Positions 10,396-20,299 of a DNA stretch of 37,500 nt are shown here, one piece after another. The stretch covers positions 1,185,987-1,223,486 of the forward strand of contig NW_014577063.1 of the NCBI RefSeq assembly GCF_000485595.1, written 5' to 3'. The notes under the pieces were generated by a model. The model did no database searches, had not been told where the DNA came from, and saw only the letters and a program-made list of their open reading frames with translations. Position 1 is the first letter of the stretch, and each line of letters starts with the position of its first letter. Source of the stretch: Priapulus caudatus. Taxonomy: Eukaryota > Priapulida > Priapulimorpha > Priapulimorphida > Priapulidae. A program made the translations under genes and the position numbers.

Positions 10396-13300
10396 TTATG
10401 CATAGCGCGTGTACTCGTGCGTGTGTTTTGTGTGCGTGCTGTATATAAAAAAAGTCATTTTGGGAGCTAATTACACGTCCCGCGGTTAGGTTCCGCCGTG
10501 GTCGCTACTTTGCTTTAGTATTGAATCCGAGAGGAAAATTAAGTACCGCTGAAATCATCGGCTTTTCGTAGCCATACTTCTCGGGGTTCCCGCTACAAGT
10601 AGGGGTACGGTTCCTGGTTGCTCGCTTCGCAACATTTTCATCACGGGACGTCCAGCGCGGCTCGGCTTTGAACAGTGTCAAGTGTTAGACTCGCCTAACA
10701 TAGATCAAGAGTTTGCAAACAATTTGGTAGTGATGTTCATTACGCTTGCCACGCCAAGGCATTTCGAGTGGATTAATTTTTAAAGTATTTCTGGCGAACT
10801 TTCGCGGAGCGGGCTAGTAAGATGGAAAAGAATTTAGGAAGGTGAAGGACCCGAGAACGAACGATGAAGCACAGGAATGGTTTCCTTGATCGCTCACGTT
10901 GCGAAATTAAAGGAATACATATTAAAATGTAATTAGAGAAGAGTACCTGAGAAGCGAAGAAAAGTATAGCAGAGAAAGAGAGCGAGAGATCGCAGAGTGG
11001 AAGAAGTAAAAAAGCCGAAAAAATGTTATAGTGTAAACATTCATGCGCATTTTAACTTTGCTAACGTTGAATCACAACGGGAAAAGACAAATACATGACA
11101 TGCCAATGAATGAAAATGACAATTAAGCGTCGAATATATACTACTTAATTTTGCTTTTTCAAGCTTTATATGATAGGCCACTCCTTGCTAACGCAAAAAG
11201 CATGTGTCATTCAAAGACTGCTAACAGAACAAGGGCTCGAGGAATTGCAAATTAGCAAACCGTTGACTAAATTGCTTCTTCAATCCTGCTCTGCATTTTT
11301 AAGAAAGGAAATAATCAGTTTCTAGTATGTGAAGACTCCCGCATAGCGTCTGAACTGGCTTTACCCTTTTTTCTTCGAGTTTAGATTCAACGCGGGGTCG
11401 TGTCTCTCGTAGAAAACCGAGGACAAAATCAATTGCATAGCAGAGTAATGTGTATACCGCACCTGCGCCCTGCACCTACCAGTATTAGTTCAGCGAACGG
11501 TAATTTTCCAATGCTTTTTTTTATACGAGCAGTTCTAAAACGTTTGCTAGATATACTAAATAAAGAGATGGAGCCGGCAATAATTGAGGTCCTATATTGT
11601 GCCTAAAATTACAATTAATCAACCATATAGACGCAGTGTTGCAGCCTTCCGTGAGATCCGTGCGTAATTGCTACAGGTCTTATTGTTCAAGCGCATTCCG
11701 AAGTGTGATAAAATACCAGAAGCAATTACGTTGCGTGAACTGGTTCGAGGATGAAAATATTTAACTTCGAAGCTTATATGATAGAAAGGCTTTACGAGGC
11801 AGACGAGCGAAACTTGAGTCAGTCTTTTGAGAATAGTTGACATGTTGATGATAGTTATTAGAGAGGATTCACTACACAATTCCAGTATTACCGTATATAT
11901 GTATAAATATTAAATATTATGCTGAACTTTACTGTTGTACATTGATTTTTAAATAACTCCAATCTACCTTATCTTTGCTATTATGTGCGCGTTGTCGGCA
12001 CCGCCAGCGTTGCCCTTTGTCGATCGATACCACCAGAAGGAGAAAAATAATTTTCACGGGAACGAAGGCCAAAGCAAACTTGGCAATTAAGATCAAAATC
12101 GGCGACGACGTTGGATTTAGCAAATGTTTGATTTCCGGGCTAAATTTGTCGGAAACACCTAGCTTTATAAAACCTCGTTTGCGCTACAATTTGGCGAAGA
12201 GACGATGGTGTCGACATCTCAACCTAGCGACGACTCCCTCGAGGCTCCGATCGTTGAAACGCAATTCGGAGATCGCATTATCAGTCTTCTAGCGACGAGG
12301 ACTGAACTGTCTCACGCGTTCAGTACGCAGCGTTCTTGACGCCGTTCAGACTGCAAGCGTTCTTTGGAGGCGTTCTTGACGCATAGCGCAAAGATCTTCA
12401 GTTTCTTTTCGAAAACTCGAACTGGTTGGCGGTTGTCGATGAGGAAGAAAAAATTGTCGAGTGCTGTGACGAAAACAAAAATCGTCGAATGAAACGTTTT
12501 AACAAAATCAAGCTTTGTCGGAAGTGGCATGCCGCAGGCGATTCGCAGTGGCCTTTATTATATTCAGAAATTCTAAGCAAGGACTTCTTGGTGCGGTAGA
12601 TGCGACACTTAAAGCGACATGTACATTACGTTACTGCGGCCAGGAAACTCATTGAGTTCCGCTGTATTAATACATATACGTGATATAACGCGAAGGAATG
12701 CGGTTAATCGACAATAATATATCTTCTGCAGCTTTCGCCGAGTGCCATGAGGTCATTCGGTAGTTCATCGATGAAAGCTGGCTGCAAGCGAGCAAGACTT
12801 CGTGGGGGAGTACGCCTGGTTTCCTTCGCTGACGTCAGATACATCGTGAGTAGACTACCGCCGCGTGAGTTAAAAGTTCGCGAATGTTTGCCGTGAAATG
12901 CACTGCGAAACGTTTTATGAAATTTGTTGGTTCATGCGATAGTGTAAGTGTTTACGATGTTACTGGAAAAGGGCCGGACCCCTGGTTTCCGCGAGCGGTC
13001 AGCGCAATGTTGGCAAAACGACCTGCCAGAACGGATGTTACATTAGCCGTTCTAGCGTGCATTATAGTGATCGGAACGAGCAGAAGTAATGTTCCCCTTA
13101 GGTGTTATGAATTTACCTGTACCTTATAACAGCGTATCTCCTAACGACCTAATTATAGCGTATGGTCATATGACATAACCATTGGTTTATCGATTAGGAC
13201 TCTAAATTACGCATGTCCCTGCACCCTAACAATAACATAACATGACCGCGTAAGGTATGCAATGGCTCTCAATTAGTCACAGTGTCCGACCGGATTGTAC

Positions 13301-14395
13301 GATTTTGATATTTGCAAATTTGTTCGACGAGGCGGACAAAATGAAAGACAGTGCCTTGATACGAGTGGGTTGATATAGCAAAGTTGCGTGCAAACTCGGT
13401 ATAACTGCTCAGGTAAATAGTAAACGTATAGCGGTGGTTCTAAATTCTTGACATTTTCAAAGTCATATTGACGAACCATATCCCAACGGTGATATTTGTT
13501 TGAGGCAGATGCAGATTCGTAGCGTCTAAATAAAAGTTTATTAGAACTTAATTTAAGTCCATCTCATCAAAAGAATATTTATTGGAAATATTTACTTTAG
13601 TTTCTTTCGCGCGATACAGTGCAATCGAAAGGCAGATTTAGAAATTTCATTTTTAATAGATTATTACATTACACAGGAACTAAATATACATTATGCTTCA
13701 CGGGGAAACTAATGCACTTCTTTTTCCATTAATCGAATTATGCGATAGGCATTGCTACGCTTGAATTTTTAATAAGATTATTATCAGGCTTTTGGGCTAG
13801 GCTGCAATGATCTCCATTGGGTTAAGATGACATTTATATTGAATATTAGGATATACATGGTTAGCATATACGAGACTTCAGTTCGAGCGCTCGGTCGGAT
13901 TCATTATGACCGTTGATGTGTTTGATGATTGCTTTAATGTTATTTGACTTCGGGGCGGTCAGTCGCGAGTGTTTCTTCGTTTCCCATTTCAATTTCCCAT
14001 CACCAAGTTTTCCCTGAGCAAAAACGACCGCAGGAAACCAGTCTAACCAGTACGTTGTTCCCGCATTCCCTAGATTTTATTGCAATTTAAATGTACTATG
14101 TTTTTGATATATTTCAAACAAAAGGTTCGCGACTGTTTTAAATGCCCTGCGGCTGCTGGCCTCCGCCGTTTCCTTCGGAAGATAGAATTATCTAATTTGT
14201 CTATGTGCGGATTCCCTAATGATATAGGATTGTTTCTTTCTCGCTTCATGACCAAGAATTTTGCCCATACTAATAATCTACCTATAATCAGTACTCGCGG
14301 TACCGGCGTTGCCGGGTGTAAATCGTGCGTTACTCAGTTGGTGACGTTGGTTAAAGGGGGAAAAATACCCCCAAAATCGACGTATTATTATGTAT
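10396..14395 (+). repeat. Segmental duplication, copy 2 (partner 51-3895)
   Basis: Directly repeated relative to copy 1, ~10.35 kb downstream, and colinear over its whole length. Most differences are single-base insertions and deletions spread evenly, including inside short tandem repeats that are intact in copy 1. The span is ~150 bases longer than copy 1. Evenly spread, insertion-biased difference resembles uncorrected long-read error at least as much as evolutionary divergence. Frames in this copy (such as 14080-14724) are not shared with copy 1 and are not genes. Confidence 0.93.
14291..14395 (+). mobile_element. Retroelement-like 3' end, second copy
   Basis: Counterpart of 3795-3895 carried in segment copy 2, with ccggcgttgccggg, ttactcagttggtgacgttg and a run into tatgtatgcatcc. 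It leads into degraded ATCC/ATCCC repeats. Confidence 0.5.
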
Positions 14396-14715
14396 GCATC
14401 CTCAATGATCCTATTCATCCCATCCATTCCCATGCCTTCCATTCCAATACATCGCCACCGGAATTTCCATCCATCCCATCAATATTCCATCCCATCGCAT
14501 CCAGCCCTCCCATCTCAAATCGCCATCCATGCCATCCTACATTGCCATGCCATGCATGCCCTGCATGCTGCCATTCATCGCGTTCGCCTCCGCCCGCACC
14601 GCATCCCAATCCCTTCCATGCCATCCATGCATGCCAATTGTATGCCTGCATTGACATCCATCGCAATGCATCGATTGCATCCACCCCATCCCATCATCCA
14701 CATCCTCATCCAATC
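14396..14715 (+). repeat. Degraded (ATCC/ATCCC)n array
   Basis: Same position and style as 3896-4221, but with far more interruptions. Homology to copy 1 is lost within this array: beyond it, copy 2 continues into A-rich sequence while copy 1 continues into unrelated CpG-containing DNA. The duplication breakpoint therefore lies inside simple repeat. Confidence 0.85.
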
Positions 14716-14837
14716 CAACAGTAAAAAATAATAAGAAATCAAAATAAAAGAACATTCAAATAAAAATTGAAATAAAAAATTTAAAACAATTAAACAAAAT
14801 TCAATACTAAGGAGGTAGGTAAAAGGAGAAAAAAGGA

Positions 14838-14931
14838 AAAAAAAAGGGGCGAAACAAGTTTCCAGCTGCGCGACTCGAACCGGAATTTCGAGTTATATGG
14901 AGACGGAGTGTTCTAGATTAGGGCCACATGT
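14838..14931 (-). mobile_element. tRNA-Arg-like Pol III element (SINE head or tRNA pseudogene)
   Basis: On the minus strand, TGGCCCTAATCTAG (14926 to 14913) matches a tRNA A box in the style of tRNA-Arg (TGGCCTAATGGATAAGG). GGTTCGAGTC (14881 to 14872) is a perfect B box. The 45-base spacing between their starts is that of a tRNA gene, and the middle (gtctcc...taa) resembles the Arg-CCT anticodon region with an insertion. The cloverleaf stems do not pair well, so it is not an intact tRNA. A run of nine T on the minus strand (14837-14845) follows ~27 bases after the B box and could stop Pol III. Plus-strand flanks are A/T-rich debris, which favours a SINE remnant. Confidence 0.6.
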
Positions 14932-15008
14932 TGTCGTTACAGGTATACATCATGATTCCACGTACGGAAGCTGTTAATACTGTACGCACCGCATCTTTGG
15001 ATGAATGA

Positions 15009-15121
15009 TTTTTATAATTTTTTAACTTTTTAATTTTTAAAAAAATAGTTTGTTTCAGCAGAACCACTCTCAGAGTGCATGGATTCTGAAAATATTTTAG
15101 TTTTCCTCTAGGTGACGGAGG
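15009..15121 (+). repeat. Dispersed repeat, copy a (partner 16079-16189)
   Basis: An A/T-rich run (ttttataattttttaacttt) followed by gtttcagcagaacc and ggattctgaaaatat recurs at 16079-16189 as gtttcagccagaacc and tgattctaaatat. The two lie ~1.07 kb apart in the same orientation, each downstream of an A-rich block, which suggests tandem or repeated insertion of one retroelement family. A third partial A/T run is at 15893-15930. Confidence 0.6.
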
Positions 15122-15359
15122 AGTCTTCTAGTTCATGCGAGTTAGCGAACTAAAGTTCTGCTAAACAACTTTATATTACTAGCCAGCTAATACGCCGTAC
15201 AACACAAAATCTTGGTCGTTTAAATATAACTTCATGTAAGTGACACGTTTTGAAGTTAATATTAGTATAGAATGAAAAGAAACAAAAACAAAAAAAATTT
15301 TGGGATAAGAAAACAAAGAGACGAATTCTAGTTAAGTGAGCAGGGGAAAAGGTGCTGAA

Positions 15360-15404
15360 GTTGGTGGACACACTTGGTTGAAAGAAAATAACCGCAAATC
15401 TATT
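15360..15404 (+). mobile_element. Retroelement-like 3' end, third copy
   Basis: gttggtggacacacttggtt followed by gaaagaaaataaccgcaaat corresponds closely to the terminal part of the element at 3842-3890. It again runs straight into a tetranucleotide array, here ATCT. Upstream sequence (15175-15359) is too diverged to assign. Confidence 0.55.
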
Positions 15405-15463
15405 ATCTTGCTATCTATCTAATCTATCTATCTATCTATCTATGTATCTAATCTATCTATCTA

Positions 15464-15560
<97 letters not shown>

Positions 15561-15794
15561 CGTATCTATCCATGCATGCATCCATCTATCCATCCATCCA
15601 GCCAGCCCCTCCATCCATCTATCCACCACATGTCATGCCATCCCATCCCATCTCATCCTATCCTATGCCACCCCATGCCACCCATCCCATCCCATCCCAT
15701 CGTCTTCTATCCCATCCCATCCCATCCCATCCTATGCCATCTCATGGGATCCGATCCGATCCCATCGCAGTCGATCCCATCCCATCCCATCTAA
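15405..15794 (+). repeat. (ATCT)n then (ATCC/ATCCC)n array
   Basis: ATCT tetramers to about 15562, then ATCC and ATCCC units to about 15794. The order (pure tetramer next to the element end, degenerate pentamers further out) parallels 3896-4221. Confidence 0.95.
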
Positions 15795-16078
15795 TCCCAA
15801 ACAATAAAAAATAATATAAATAATACAAAGAACATGAAAATAATAATAAATAATAATAGTAGTAAATAATAATAATAGTAAACAAAATAGTAATTTTTTA
15901 CAATTTTTAACTTTTTAATTTTTAATGAATGTAGTAAAATTCATTTTTTACATTTTGAAATTAACGCTAAAGTGGCAGAAGTAGATACTAAAGAGTAAAA
16001 AAGTAAAGGAGGACTACGCTACGGCGGCGGGAAAGACACGCGAAATAATTCCCACGTACGTAATGATTGAATTTGGAC

Positions 16079-16189
16079 TTTTACAATTTTTTTTTTACTT
16101 TTTAACTTTTTTAAACCTTTGTTTCAGCCAGAACCATCTGCAAGACCTGGTGATTCTAAATATATCTTCAGTTAGCGCGATTGAGTGAG
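16079..16189 (+). repeat. Dispersed repeat, copy b (partner 15009-15121)
   Basis: Second copy of the A/T-run plus gtttcagccagaacc unit described at 15009. It is followed by a (CA)n run and then cattatagtatagatagata at 16279-16298, another retroelement-like terminal sequence. Confidence 0.55.
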
Positions 16190-16215
16190 AAATCACGGAG
16201 AAAAGCAAGGTCAAA

Positions 16216-16216
<1 letters not shown>

Positions 16217-16258
<42 letters not shown>
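16217..16258. repeat. (CA)n microsatellite
   Basis: About 21 uninterrupted CA units. Confidence 0.97.
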
Positions 16259-16260
<2 letters not shown>

Positions 16261-16299
16261 ACACACAAGATTAGCCTCATTATAGTATAGATAGATAAG

Positions 16300-17910
16300 C
16301 CACTTGGACGTTCCTTGCTATTTGCACGTACAGCGCATTTATACAGGCTGAGTGACGAGAAATGCTCGTAAGGCCATGGGTATTTACGCAGGATCTACTT
16401 CTCAACTTGTCGAAAGATGTGAACCACCTGCTTCTTTTAATACCTGAGGCCCTACTCGTTTATGACGAAGGACTATATCTGGCATCGAATGCTGAAGAAT
16501 ATATGTCGAGTAGACACGTGGAAAGACACTGAACAGGATACTGCATAATAAAACTTGCGGTTGCCCGTAGGACGTCGTACCATTGCTTGTGCGCGTATAT
16601 TTTACGCGGCGAGGTTTCGATATATATATCAAAAATTGATCAGTCGAGTTTAGTAGCCACAAGGCAGATTCGGTTACCGTGATGAAACATCCGTTAACAT
16701 GTGTCCCAAAACTATAAATATTATGACGGTGTTTGCACTGCCAACCACACCAGCATTCAATTGGGATTTAATCCTGATTTGTTGCTACGCGAACAAGTTC
16801 TTCCAGCCACGTCATCCCGGACATAGTAACAGTTTGATCCCAGACCCACAAACGCATGAGGGGACTTGAACCCGTTCATGAGACAAATCAGTTACAAATA
16901 TGCATAAACTGTATTTATACTTGTATTCAAGTTTGCATGCTTCGAATGTGATAAGCAATGTATGGATGTTTTCGTATATAGATCTAAATAAAGAGTTCTA
17001 TTTCGATTAAGGATTGCATGTGCCTGTGTGCATGCATTGTATGTTTTTATTTTCTTACCACGGTTTTATGCTGTCTGAATGCGGACTGCATGCATAATTA
17101 TAGACATTGACGTTGTTTTATTTCGATATAGTTATGTAAGAAACGTGTAATTCTCTAAGATCCCTCACTAAGATACACCATATCGGTATATCATATAAAA
17201 CGAATGATTTTGCTATATATATAGTTAGCGTAACTTGTAAAGTTTGCAAGTTATCACGTCACCTTTGTTTCATGCATCACATGGGAGGATGGTGCTGCTT
17301 GCTACAAAATTGCTACCAGAGCCTACCTAATTCAAATAAATCAAAGATTTTCTTTTGACGTTCGGTTAGATACCGGGAAAAACGACCGTGCAAATTTTCG
17401 TCGCGCCGGTGTTACAAGGCACGTTCGCATTGCGGTTACATAACCCGGGTCATGGTCAGAGCGCACCTTTCGGTTATAAAGCAGCTGCGAACACACTAGT
17501 TTTCATGGGTAGCCGATTGTGTACTTTAGAAAACTTGGTAATTTTTGATGTCACTTGAAATTGAAGCGGGCTAGGCGGACACTTCGTCAGTGTCGGAAGC
17601 TATTTACATAGACAAGAAAAGCCGGAAAAGCCAATAGTGCGCGCGCGTTTGATATTCAAAAAGTAGCACAGTCCACCGGGCTGTTTTGAGACACGACGTT
17701 GTCTTTTTAGGAAATACGCTTTTCTTTATTTAAGCCAATTTCGTTTCCTTTACGCTATCGTGTAGGTATAAGAACATAACCCGCGTGCATGCACCATATT
17801 TAGATGGGAACGTGCGTGCAGCATGGTGCGTCAACAAAATAATCCATATGATCTCGCTGAATAGCACTTCATTAGCTAGTGCTGATGCGAATGTATATAA
17901 ACGGTTAGAC
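16300..17910. other. Low-copy stretch, no gene recognised
   Basis: About 1.6 kb of mixed composition. Frames are 86 codons or fewer. Weak signals only: an AATAAA with GT-rich sequence downstream (listed separately), and a ttataaag at 17474-17481 near a CpG-containing patch. Confidence 0.5.
16987..17050 (+). promoter_or_regulatory. Possible polyadenylation signal
   Basis: AATAAA at 16987-16992 is followed by a GT-rich stretch (tgtgcctgtgtgcatgcatt, 17019-17038) and then T-rich sequence. That is the usual order of a vertebrate- or invertebrate-type poly(A) site. With no exon identified upstream this remains a motif call. Confidence 0.22.
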
Positions 17911-17920
17911 GAATGAAACG

Positions 17921-18088
17921 AATTGCGGTCGAGAAAACGCTAGTTGCGGTTCGGTTGCTACGCTCACCTCATTATAGAAATACGTCTAACTAGTATCTGA
18001 AATGAATTGCGGTCGAGAAAACGCTAGTTGCGGTTCAGCTGCTACGCTCATCGCATTGCCACAGAAATACATAGAAATACGTTTAACT
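17921..18088 (+). repeat. 84-bp tandem repeat, two units
   Basis: aattgcggtcgagaaaacgc starts at 17921 and again at 18005, and both units continue through ctagttgcggttc to gctacgctca. Each unit ends in a tagaaatacgtyta-actagt motif that belongs to the palindromic family listed at 18070. Confidence 0.9.
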
Positions 18089-18101
18089 AGTTATTTCTAT
18101 G
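18070..18101. mobile_element. Palindromic MITE-like element, short form
   Basis: catagaaata and tatttctatg form perfect 10-base inverted ends around cgtttaactagt. The nine-base direct repeat cgcattgcc lies on both sides (18052-18060 and 18102-18110), as a target-site duplication would, although nine extra bases (acagaaata) separate the left repeat from the left arm. Related elements are at 23162-23239 and 35456-35505. Confidence 0.55.
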
Positions 18102-18220
18102 CGCATTGCCATGTATTACCAACGCAGTTGAATGTTTTCCTACAGTTGTATTGCCGTAGTCGAAATTGTTGTACAGACTAACAGACGCTGCGATACTATC
18201 ATGTGCCAGCTGGCCTTTGG

Positions 18221-18400
18221 TTAGGGTTAGGGTTAGGGTTAGGGTTAGAGTTAGGGTTAGGGTTAGGGTTAGGGTTAAGGTTAGGGTTAGGGTTAGGGTT
18301 AGAGTTAGGATTAGGGTTAGGGTTAGGGTTAGGGTTAGAGTTAGGGTTAGGGTTAGGGTTAGGATTAAGGTTAGGGTTAGGGTTAGGGTTAGGGTTAGGG
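18221..18400 (+). repeat. Interstitial telomeric array (TTAGGG), 30 hexamers
   Basis: Exactly 30 in-phase hexamers. Twenty-three are TTAGGG and seven are variants: TTAGAG at hexamers 5, 14 and 20, TTAAGG at 10 and 25, TTAGGA at 15 and 24. There are no indels. A frame through it on the minus strand (LTLTLT) is a repeat artefact. Confidence 0.97.
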
Positions 18401-18488
18401 TTTTTGCATCATGATATCTGTTCCCACAACCATAGATTAATTTTTGTGGATGACACCCCCATATATATAGATATCCGATATAGAGATA

Positions 18489-18535
18489 TTTAGTGTTAGG
18501 GTTAGTGTTGGAGTTAGGGTTATTGTTACTGTTAA
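18489..18535 (+). repeat. Degenerate TTAGGG continuation
   Basis: ttagtg, ttaggg, ttagtg, ttggag, ttaggg, ttattg and ttactg follow in a six-base rhythm 90 bases after the main array. It looks like a decayed part of the same array. Confidence 0.75.
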
Positions 18536-18574
18536 GTTTTGAAGTATACGTCAACTGTATCACGTGACTGTCCC

Positions 18575-18650
18575 TCCACGCCCGGGGGATAGCAACACCC
18601 TTGTTGAGCACCCCCTTTGGTTGTTAGCAACCCCTTTGTTGAGTCCCACT
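18575..18650 (+). repeat. Short imperfect tandem repeat
   Basis: tagcaacacccttgttgagc (18589-18608) recurs as tagcaacccctttgttgagt (18624-18643), with ccccctttggttgt between. Two units about 35 bases apart. Confidence 0.7.
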
Positions 18651-18684
18651 AACGGGAAGGGACGTCACTCCGCCCTCCCCCCCC

Positions 18685-19153
18685 AATATCCGTAGCCATC
18701 TCGGCCACCGCGATTTGTTCTCGCAAATAAATTTGGAATGAAAATGAATTTGAAATGAAAATGGATTTAGAATGAAAATAAATTTGGAATGAAAATGAAT
18801 TTGAAATGAAAATGAATTTGGAATGGGAATGAAAATAAACTTGGAATGAAAATGAATTTGAAATAAAAATGAATTTGGAATGAAAATGAATTTGGAACGA
18901 AAATGAATTTGAAATGAAAAGAATGTGGAATGAAAATGAATTTGAAATATATATGAATTTGAAATAAAAATGAATTTGAAATGAAAATGAATTTGAAATA
19001 AAAATGAATTTGAAATGAAAATGAATTTGGAATAAAAATGAATTTGGAATAAAAATGAATTTGAAATGAAAATGAATTTGAAATAAAAATGAATTTGAAA
19101 TGAAAATGAATTAAAAATATATAATAAAAATATCCGTAGCCATCTCGGCCACC
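18685..19153. repeat. 18-bp minisatellite between 25-bp direct repeats
   Basis: From about 18725 to 19115 there are some 22 units of an 18-base repeat, gaatttggaatgaaaat or gaatttgaaatgaaaat, with g/a and g/t variants. A 25-base sequence beginning aatatccgtagccatctcgg lies immediately outside at 18685-18709 and, identical, at 19129-19153. Because 18 is a multiple of three, the minus strand has a 205-codon frame of FQIHFxFKFIFISNS repeats. This is a product of periodicity, not evidence of a protein. Confidence 0.93.
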
Positions 19154-20140
19154 ATACTCTAAAGATGTTTAAAAAATGCATTATTATTGCAAAGTCGTGG
19201 AAACATTTCTTGTGCTTTATACGAAATAATAAATCGTGCATAATTAAGGCAACATTAATACTTAGTCGCAGTTTTGACCACTAATTGGGCGTAAAGCATA
19301 ATATGGCAAAGCACACTCGGGAAAATGGCATCAGGCCGTATTGATCGCTGTACATGTGTACGTTCCTGCACTTCGTCAGCAAGAATGTCGTTCTTATATA
19401 ATTATGATAGATGGTAGGCGAGTGATCGGAGATTTTTTACCGGGTTTATATACATTTACAGTCAAACGAGTTTAAACGACAAACGACCTTACAGATAGGT
19501 TGCAGGCCATTAGATAGAGGTGGCCGTTAGCACAGGGTTGACTGTATATGCGCGAGAATACCACAAAATGTAGAATACCAATGCTTATGATAACGTTGAA
19601 AGACATCGCTTGTGAACTGCAGAGAGAGAGAGCTGCGATTTGATGTACGGTTGGGACTAAATTTTAATACCAGTCGATTTCATTTATAGTAGATAATTGG
19701 TATCGCAACATTTGAAATGCATTCTTATGGACCTTGAGCGTTCGGCGGGCCTTTGTTTGGGTGATTGATTTTATATATGCTAGCTTTTAGAGAAATTATG
19801 AACACAGTAGCTTGGAATAGTATTGATTTGTTTTTAATAAAATGTTATCCAAGTACTGCTTTAACCGACTATCGCCGTGTTTTCATTCGTCTATATATAT
19901 ATTTATATATATTTTCTAATAACTTTATATTACGTTCCTTCTCACTGTAAAACAGTGTGTGGCATTATGCTCGAAATGCTAGCGGCTAGAACATTACTGA
20001 TTCTACTTTGGCTAAATAATAAAACGGAAATTTTTTCGTTTGGTCGTTCGACATTCTTGTTTCTCATCGTTGAAAGCGTTTTCTGTGCCTTTTCTGTCTC
20101 TCGCCCACACACGAGAATTGATTCACTAGAACGAGCGTAG
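19154..20140. other. Low-copy stretch, no gene recognised
   Basis: A/T-rich, frames of 87 codons or fewer. The small agagagag at 19621 and the TA run at 19893-19915 are minor. Confidence 0.5.
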
Positions 20141-20148
20141 GTGCGGCA

Positions 20149-20221
<73 letters not shown>

Positions 20222-20250
20222 CGTGCGTGCGTGCGTGCGTGCGTGTGTGT
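20149..20250 (+). repeat. (TG)n then (CGTG)n microsatellite
   Basis: Uninterrupted TG from 20150 to about 20210, then GCGCGCG and a CGTG tetramer run. Alternating purine-pyrimidine throughout, a Z-DNA-prone sequence. Confidence 0.96.
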
Positions 20251-20286
20251 TTTACTTCTCTTCCAGCCACAACCTCGCGTGCATCA

Positions 20287-20298
20287 CGCGCATGCGCA
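20287..20298. promoter_or_regulatory. NRF1 consensus site
   Basis: CGCGCATGCGCA is a full match to the palindromic NRF1 site YGCGCAYGCGCR, in a locally CpG-rich patch just after the TG array. NRF1 sites mark housekeeping promoters in animals, but no TATA, start or coding exon is evident next to it. Confidence 0.35.
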
Positions 20299-20299
20299 T

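Noticed and set aside
16850-16885. gacttgaaccc, a possible minus-strand tRNA B box
   Set aside because: No A box at the expected distance and no stem pairing around it.
18624-19241. 205-codon minus-strand open frame of FQIHFxFKFIF repeats
   Set aside because: Produced by an 18-base minisatellite whose period is a multiple of three. No start context, no known domain, and the array is framed by direct repeats typical of non-coding DNA.
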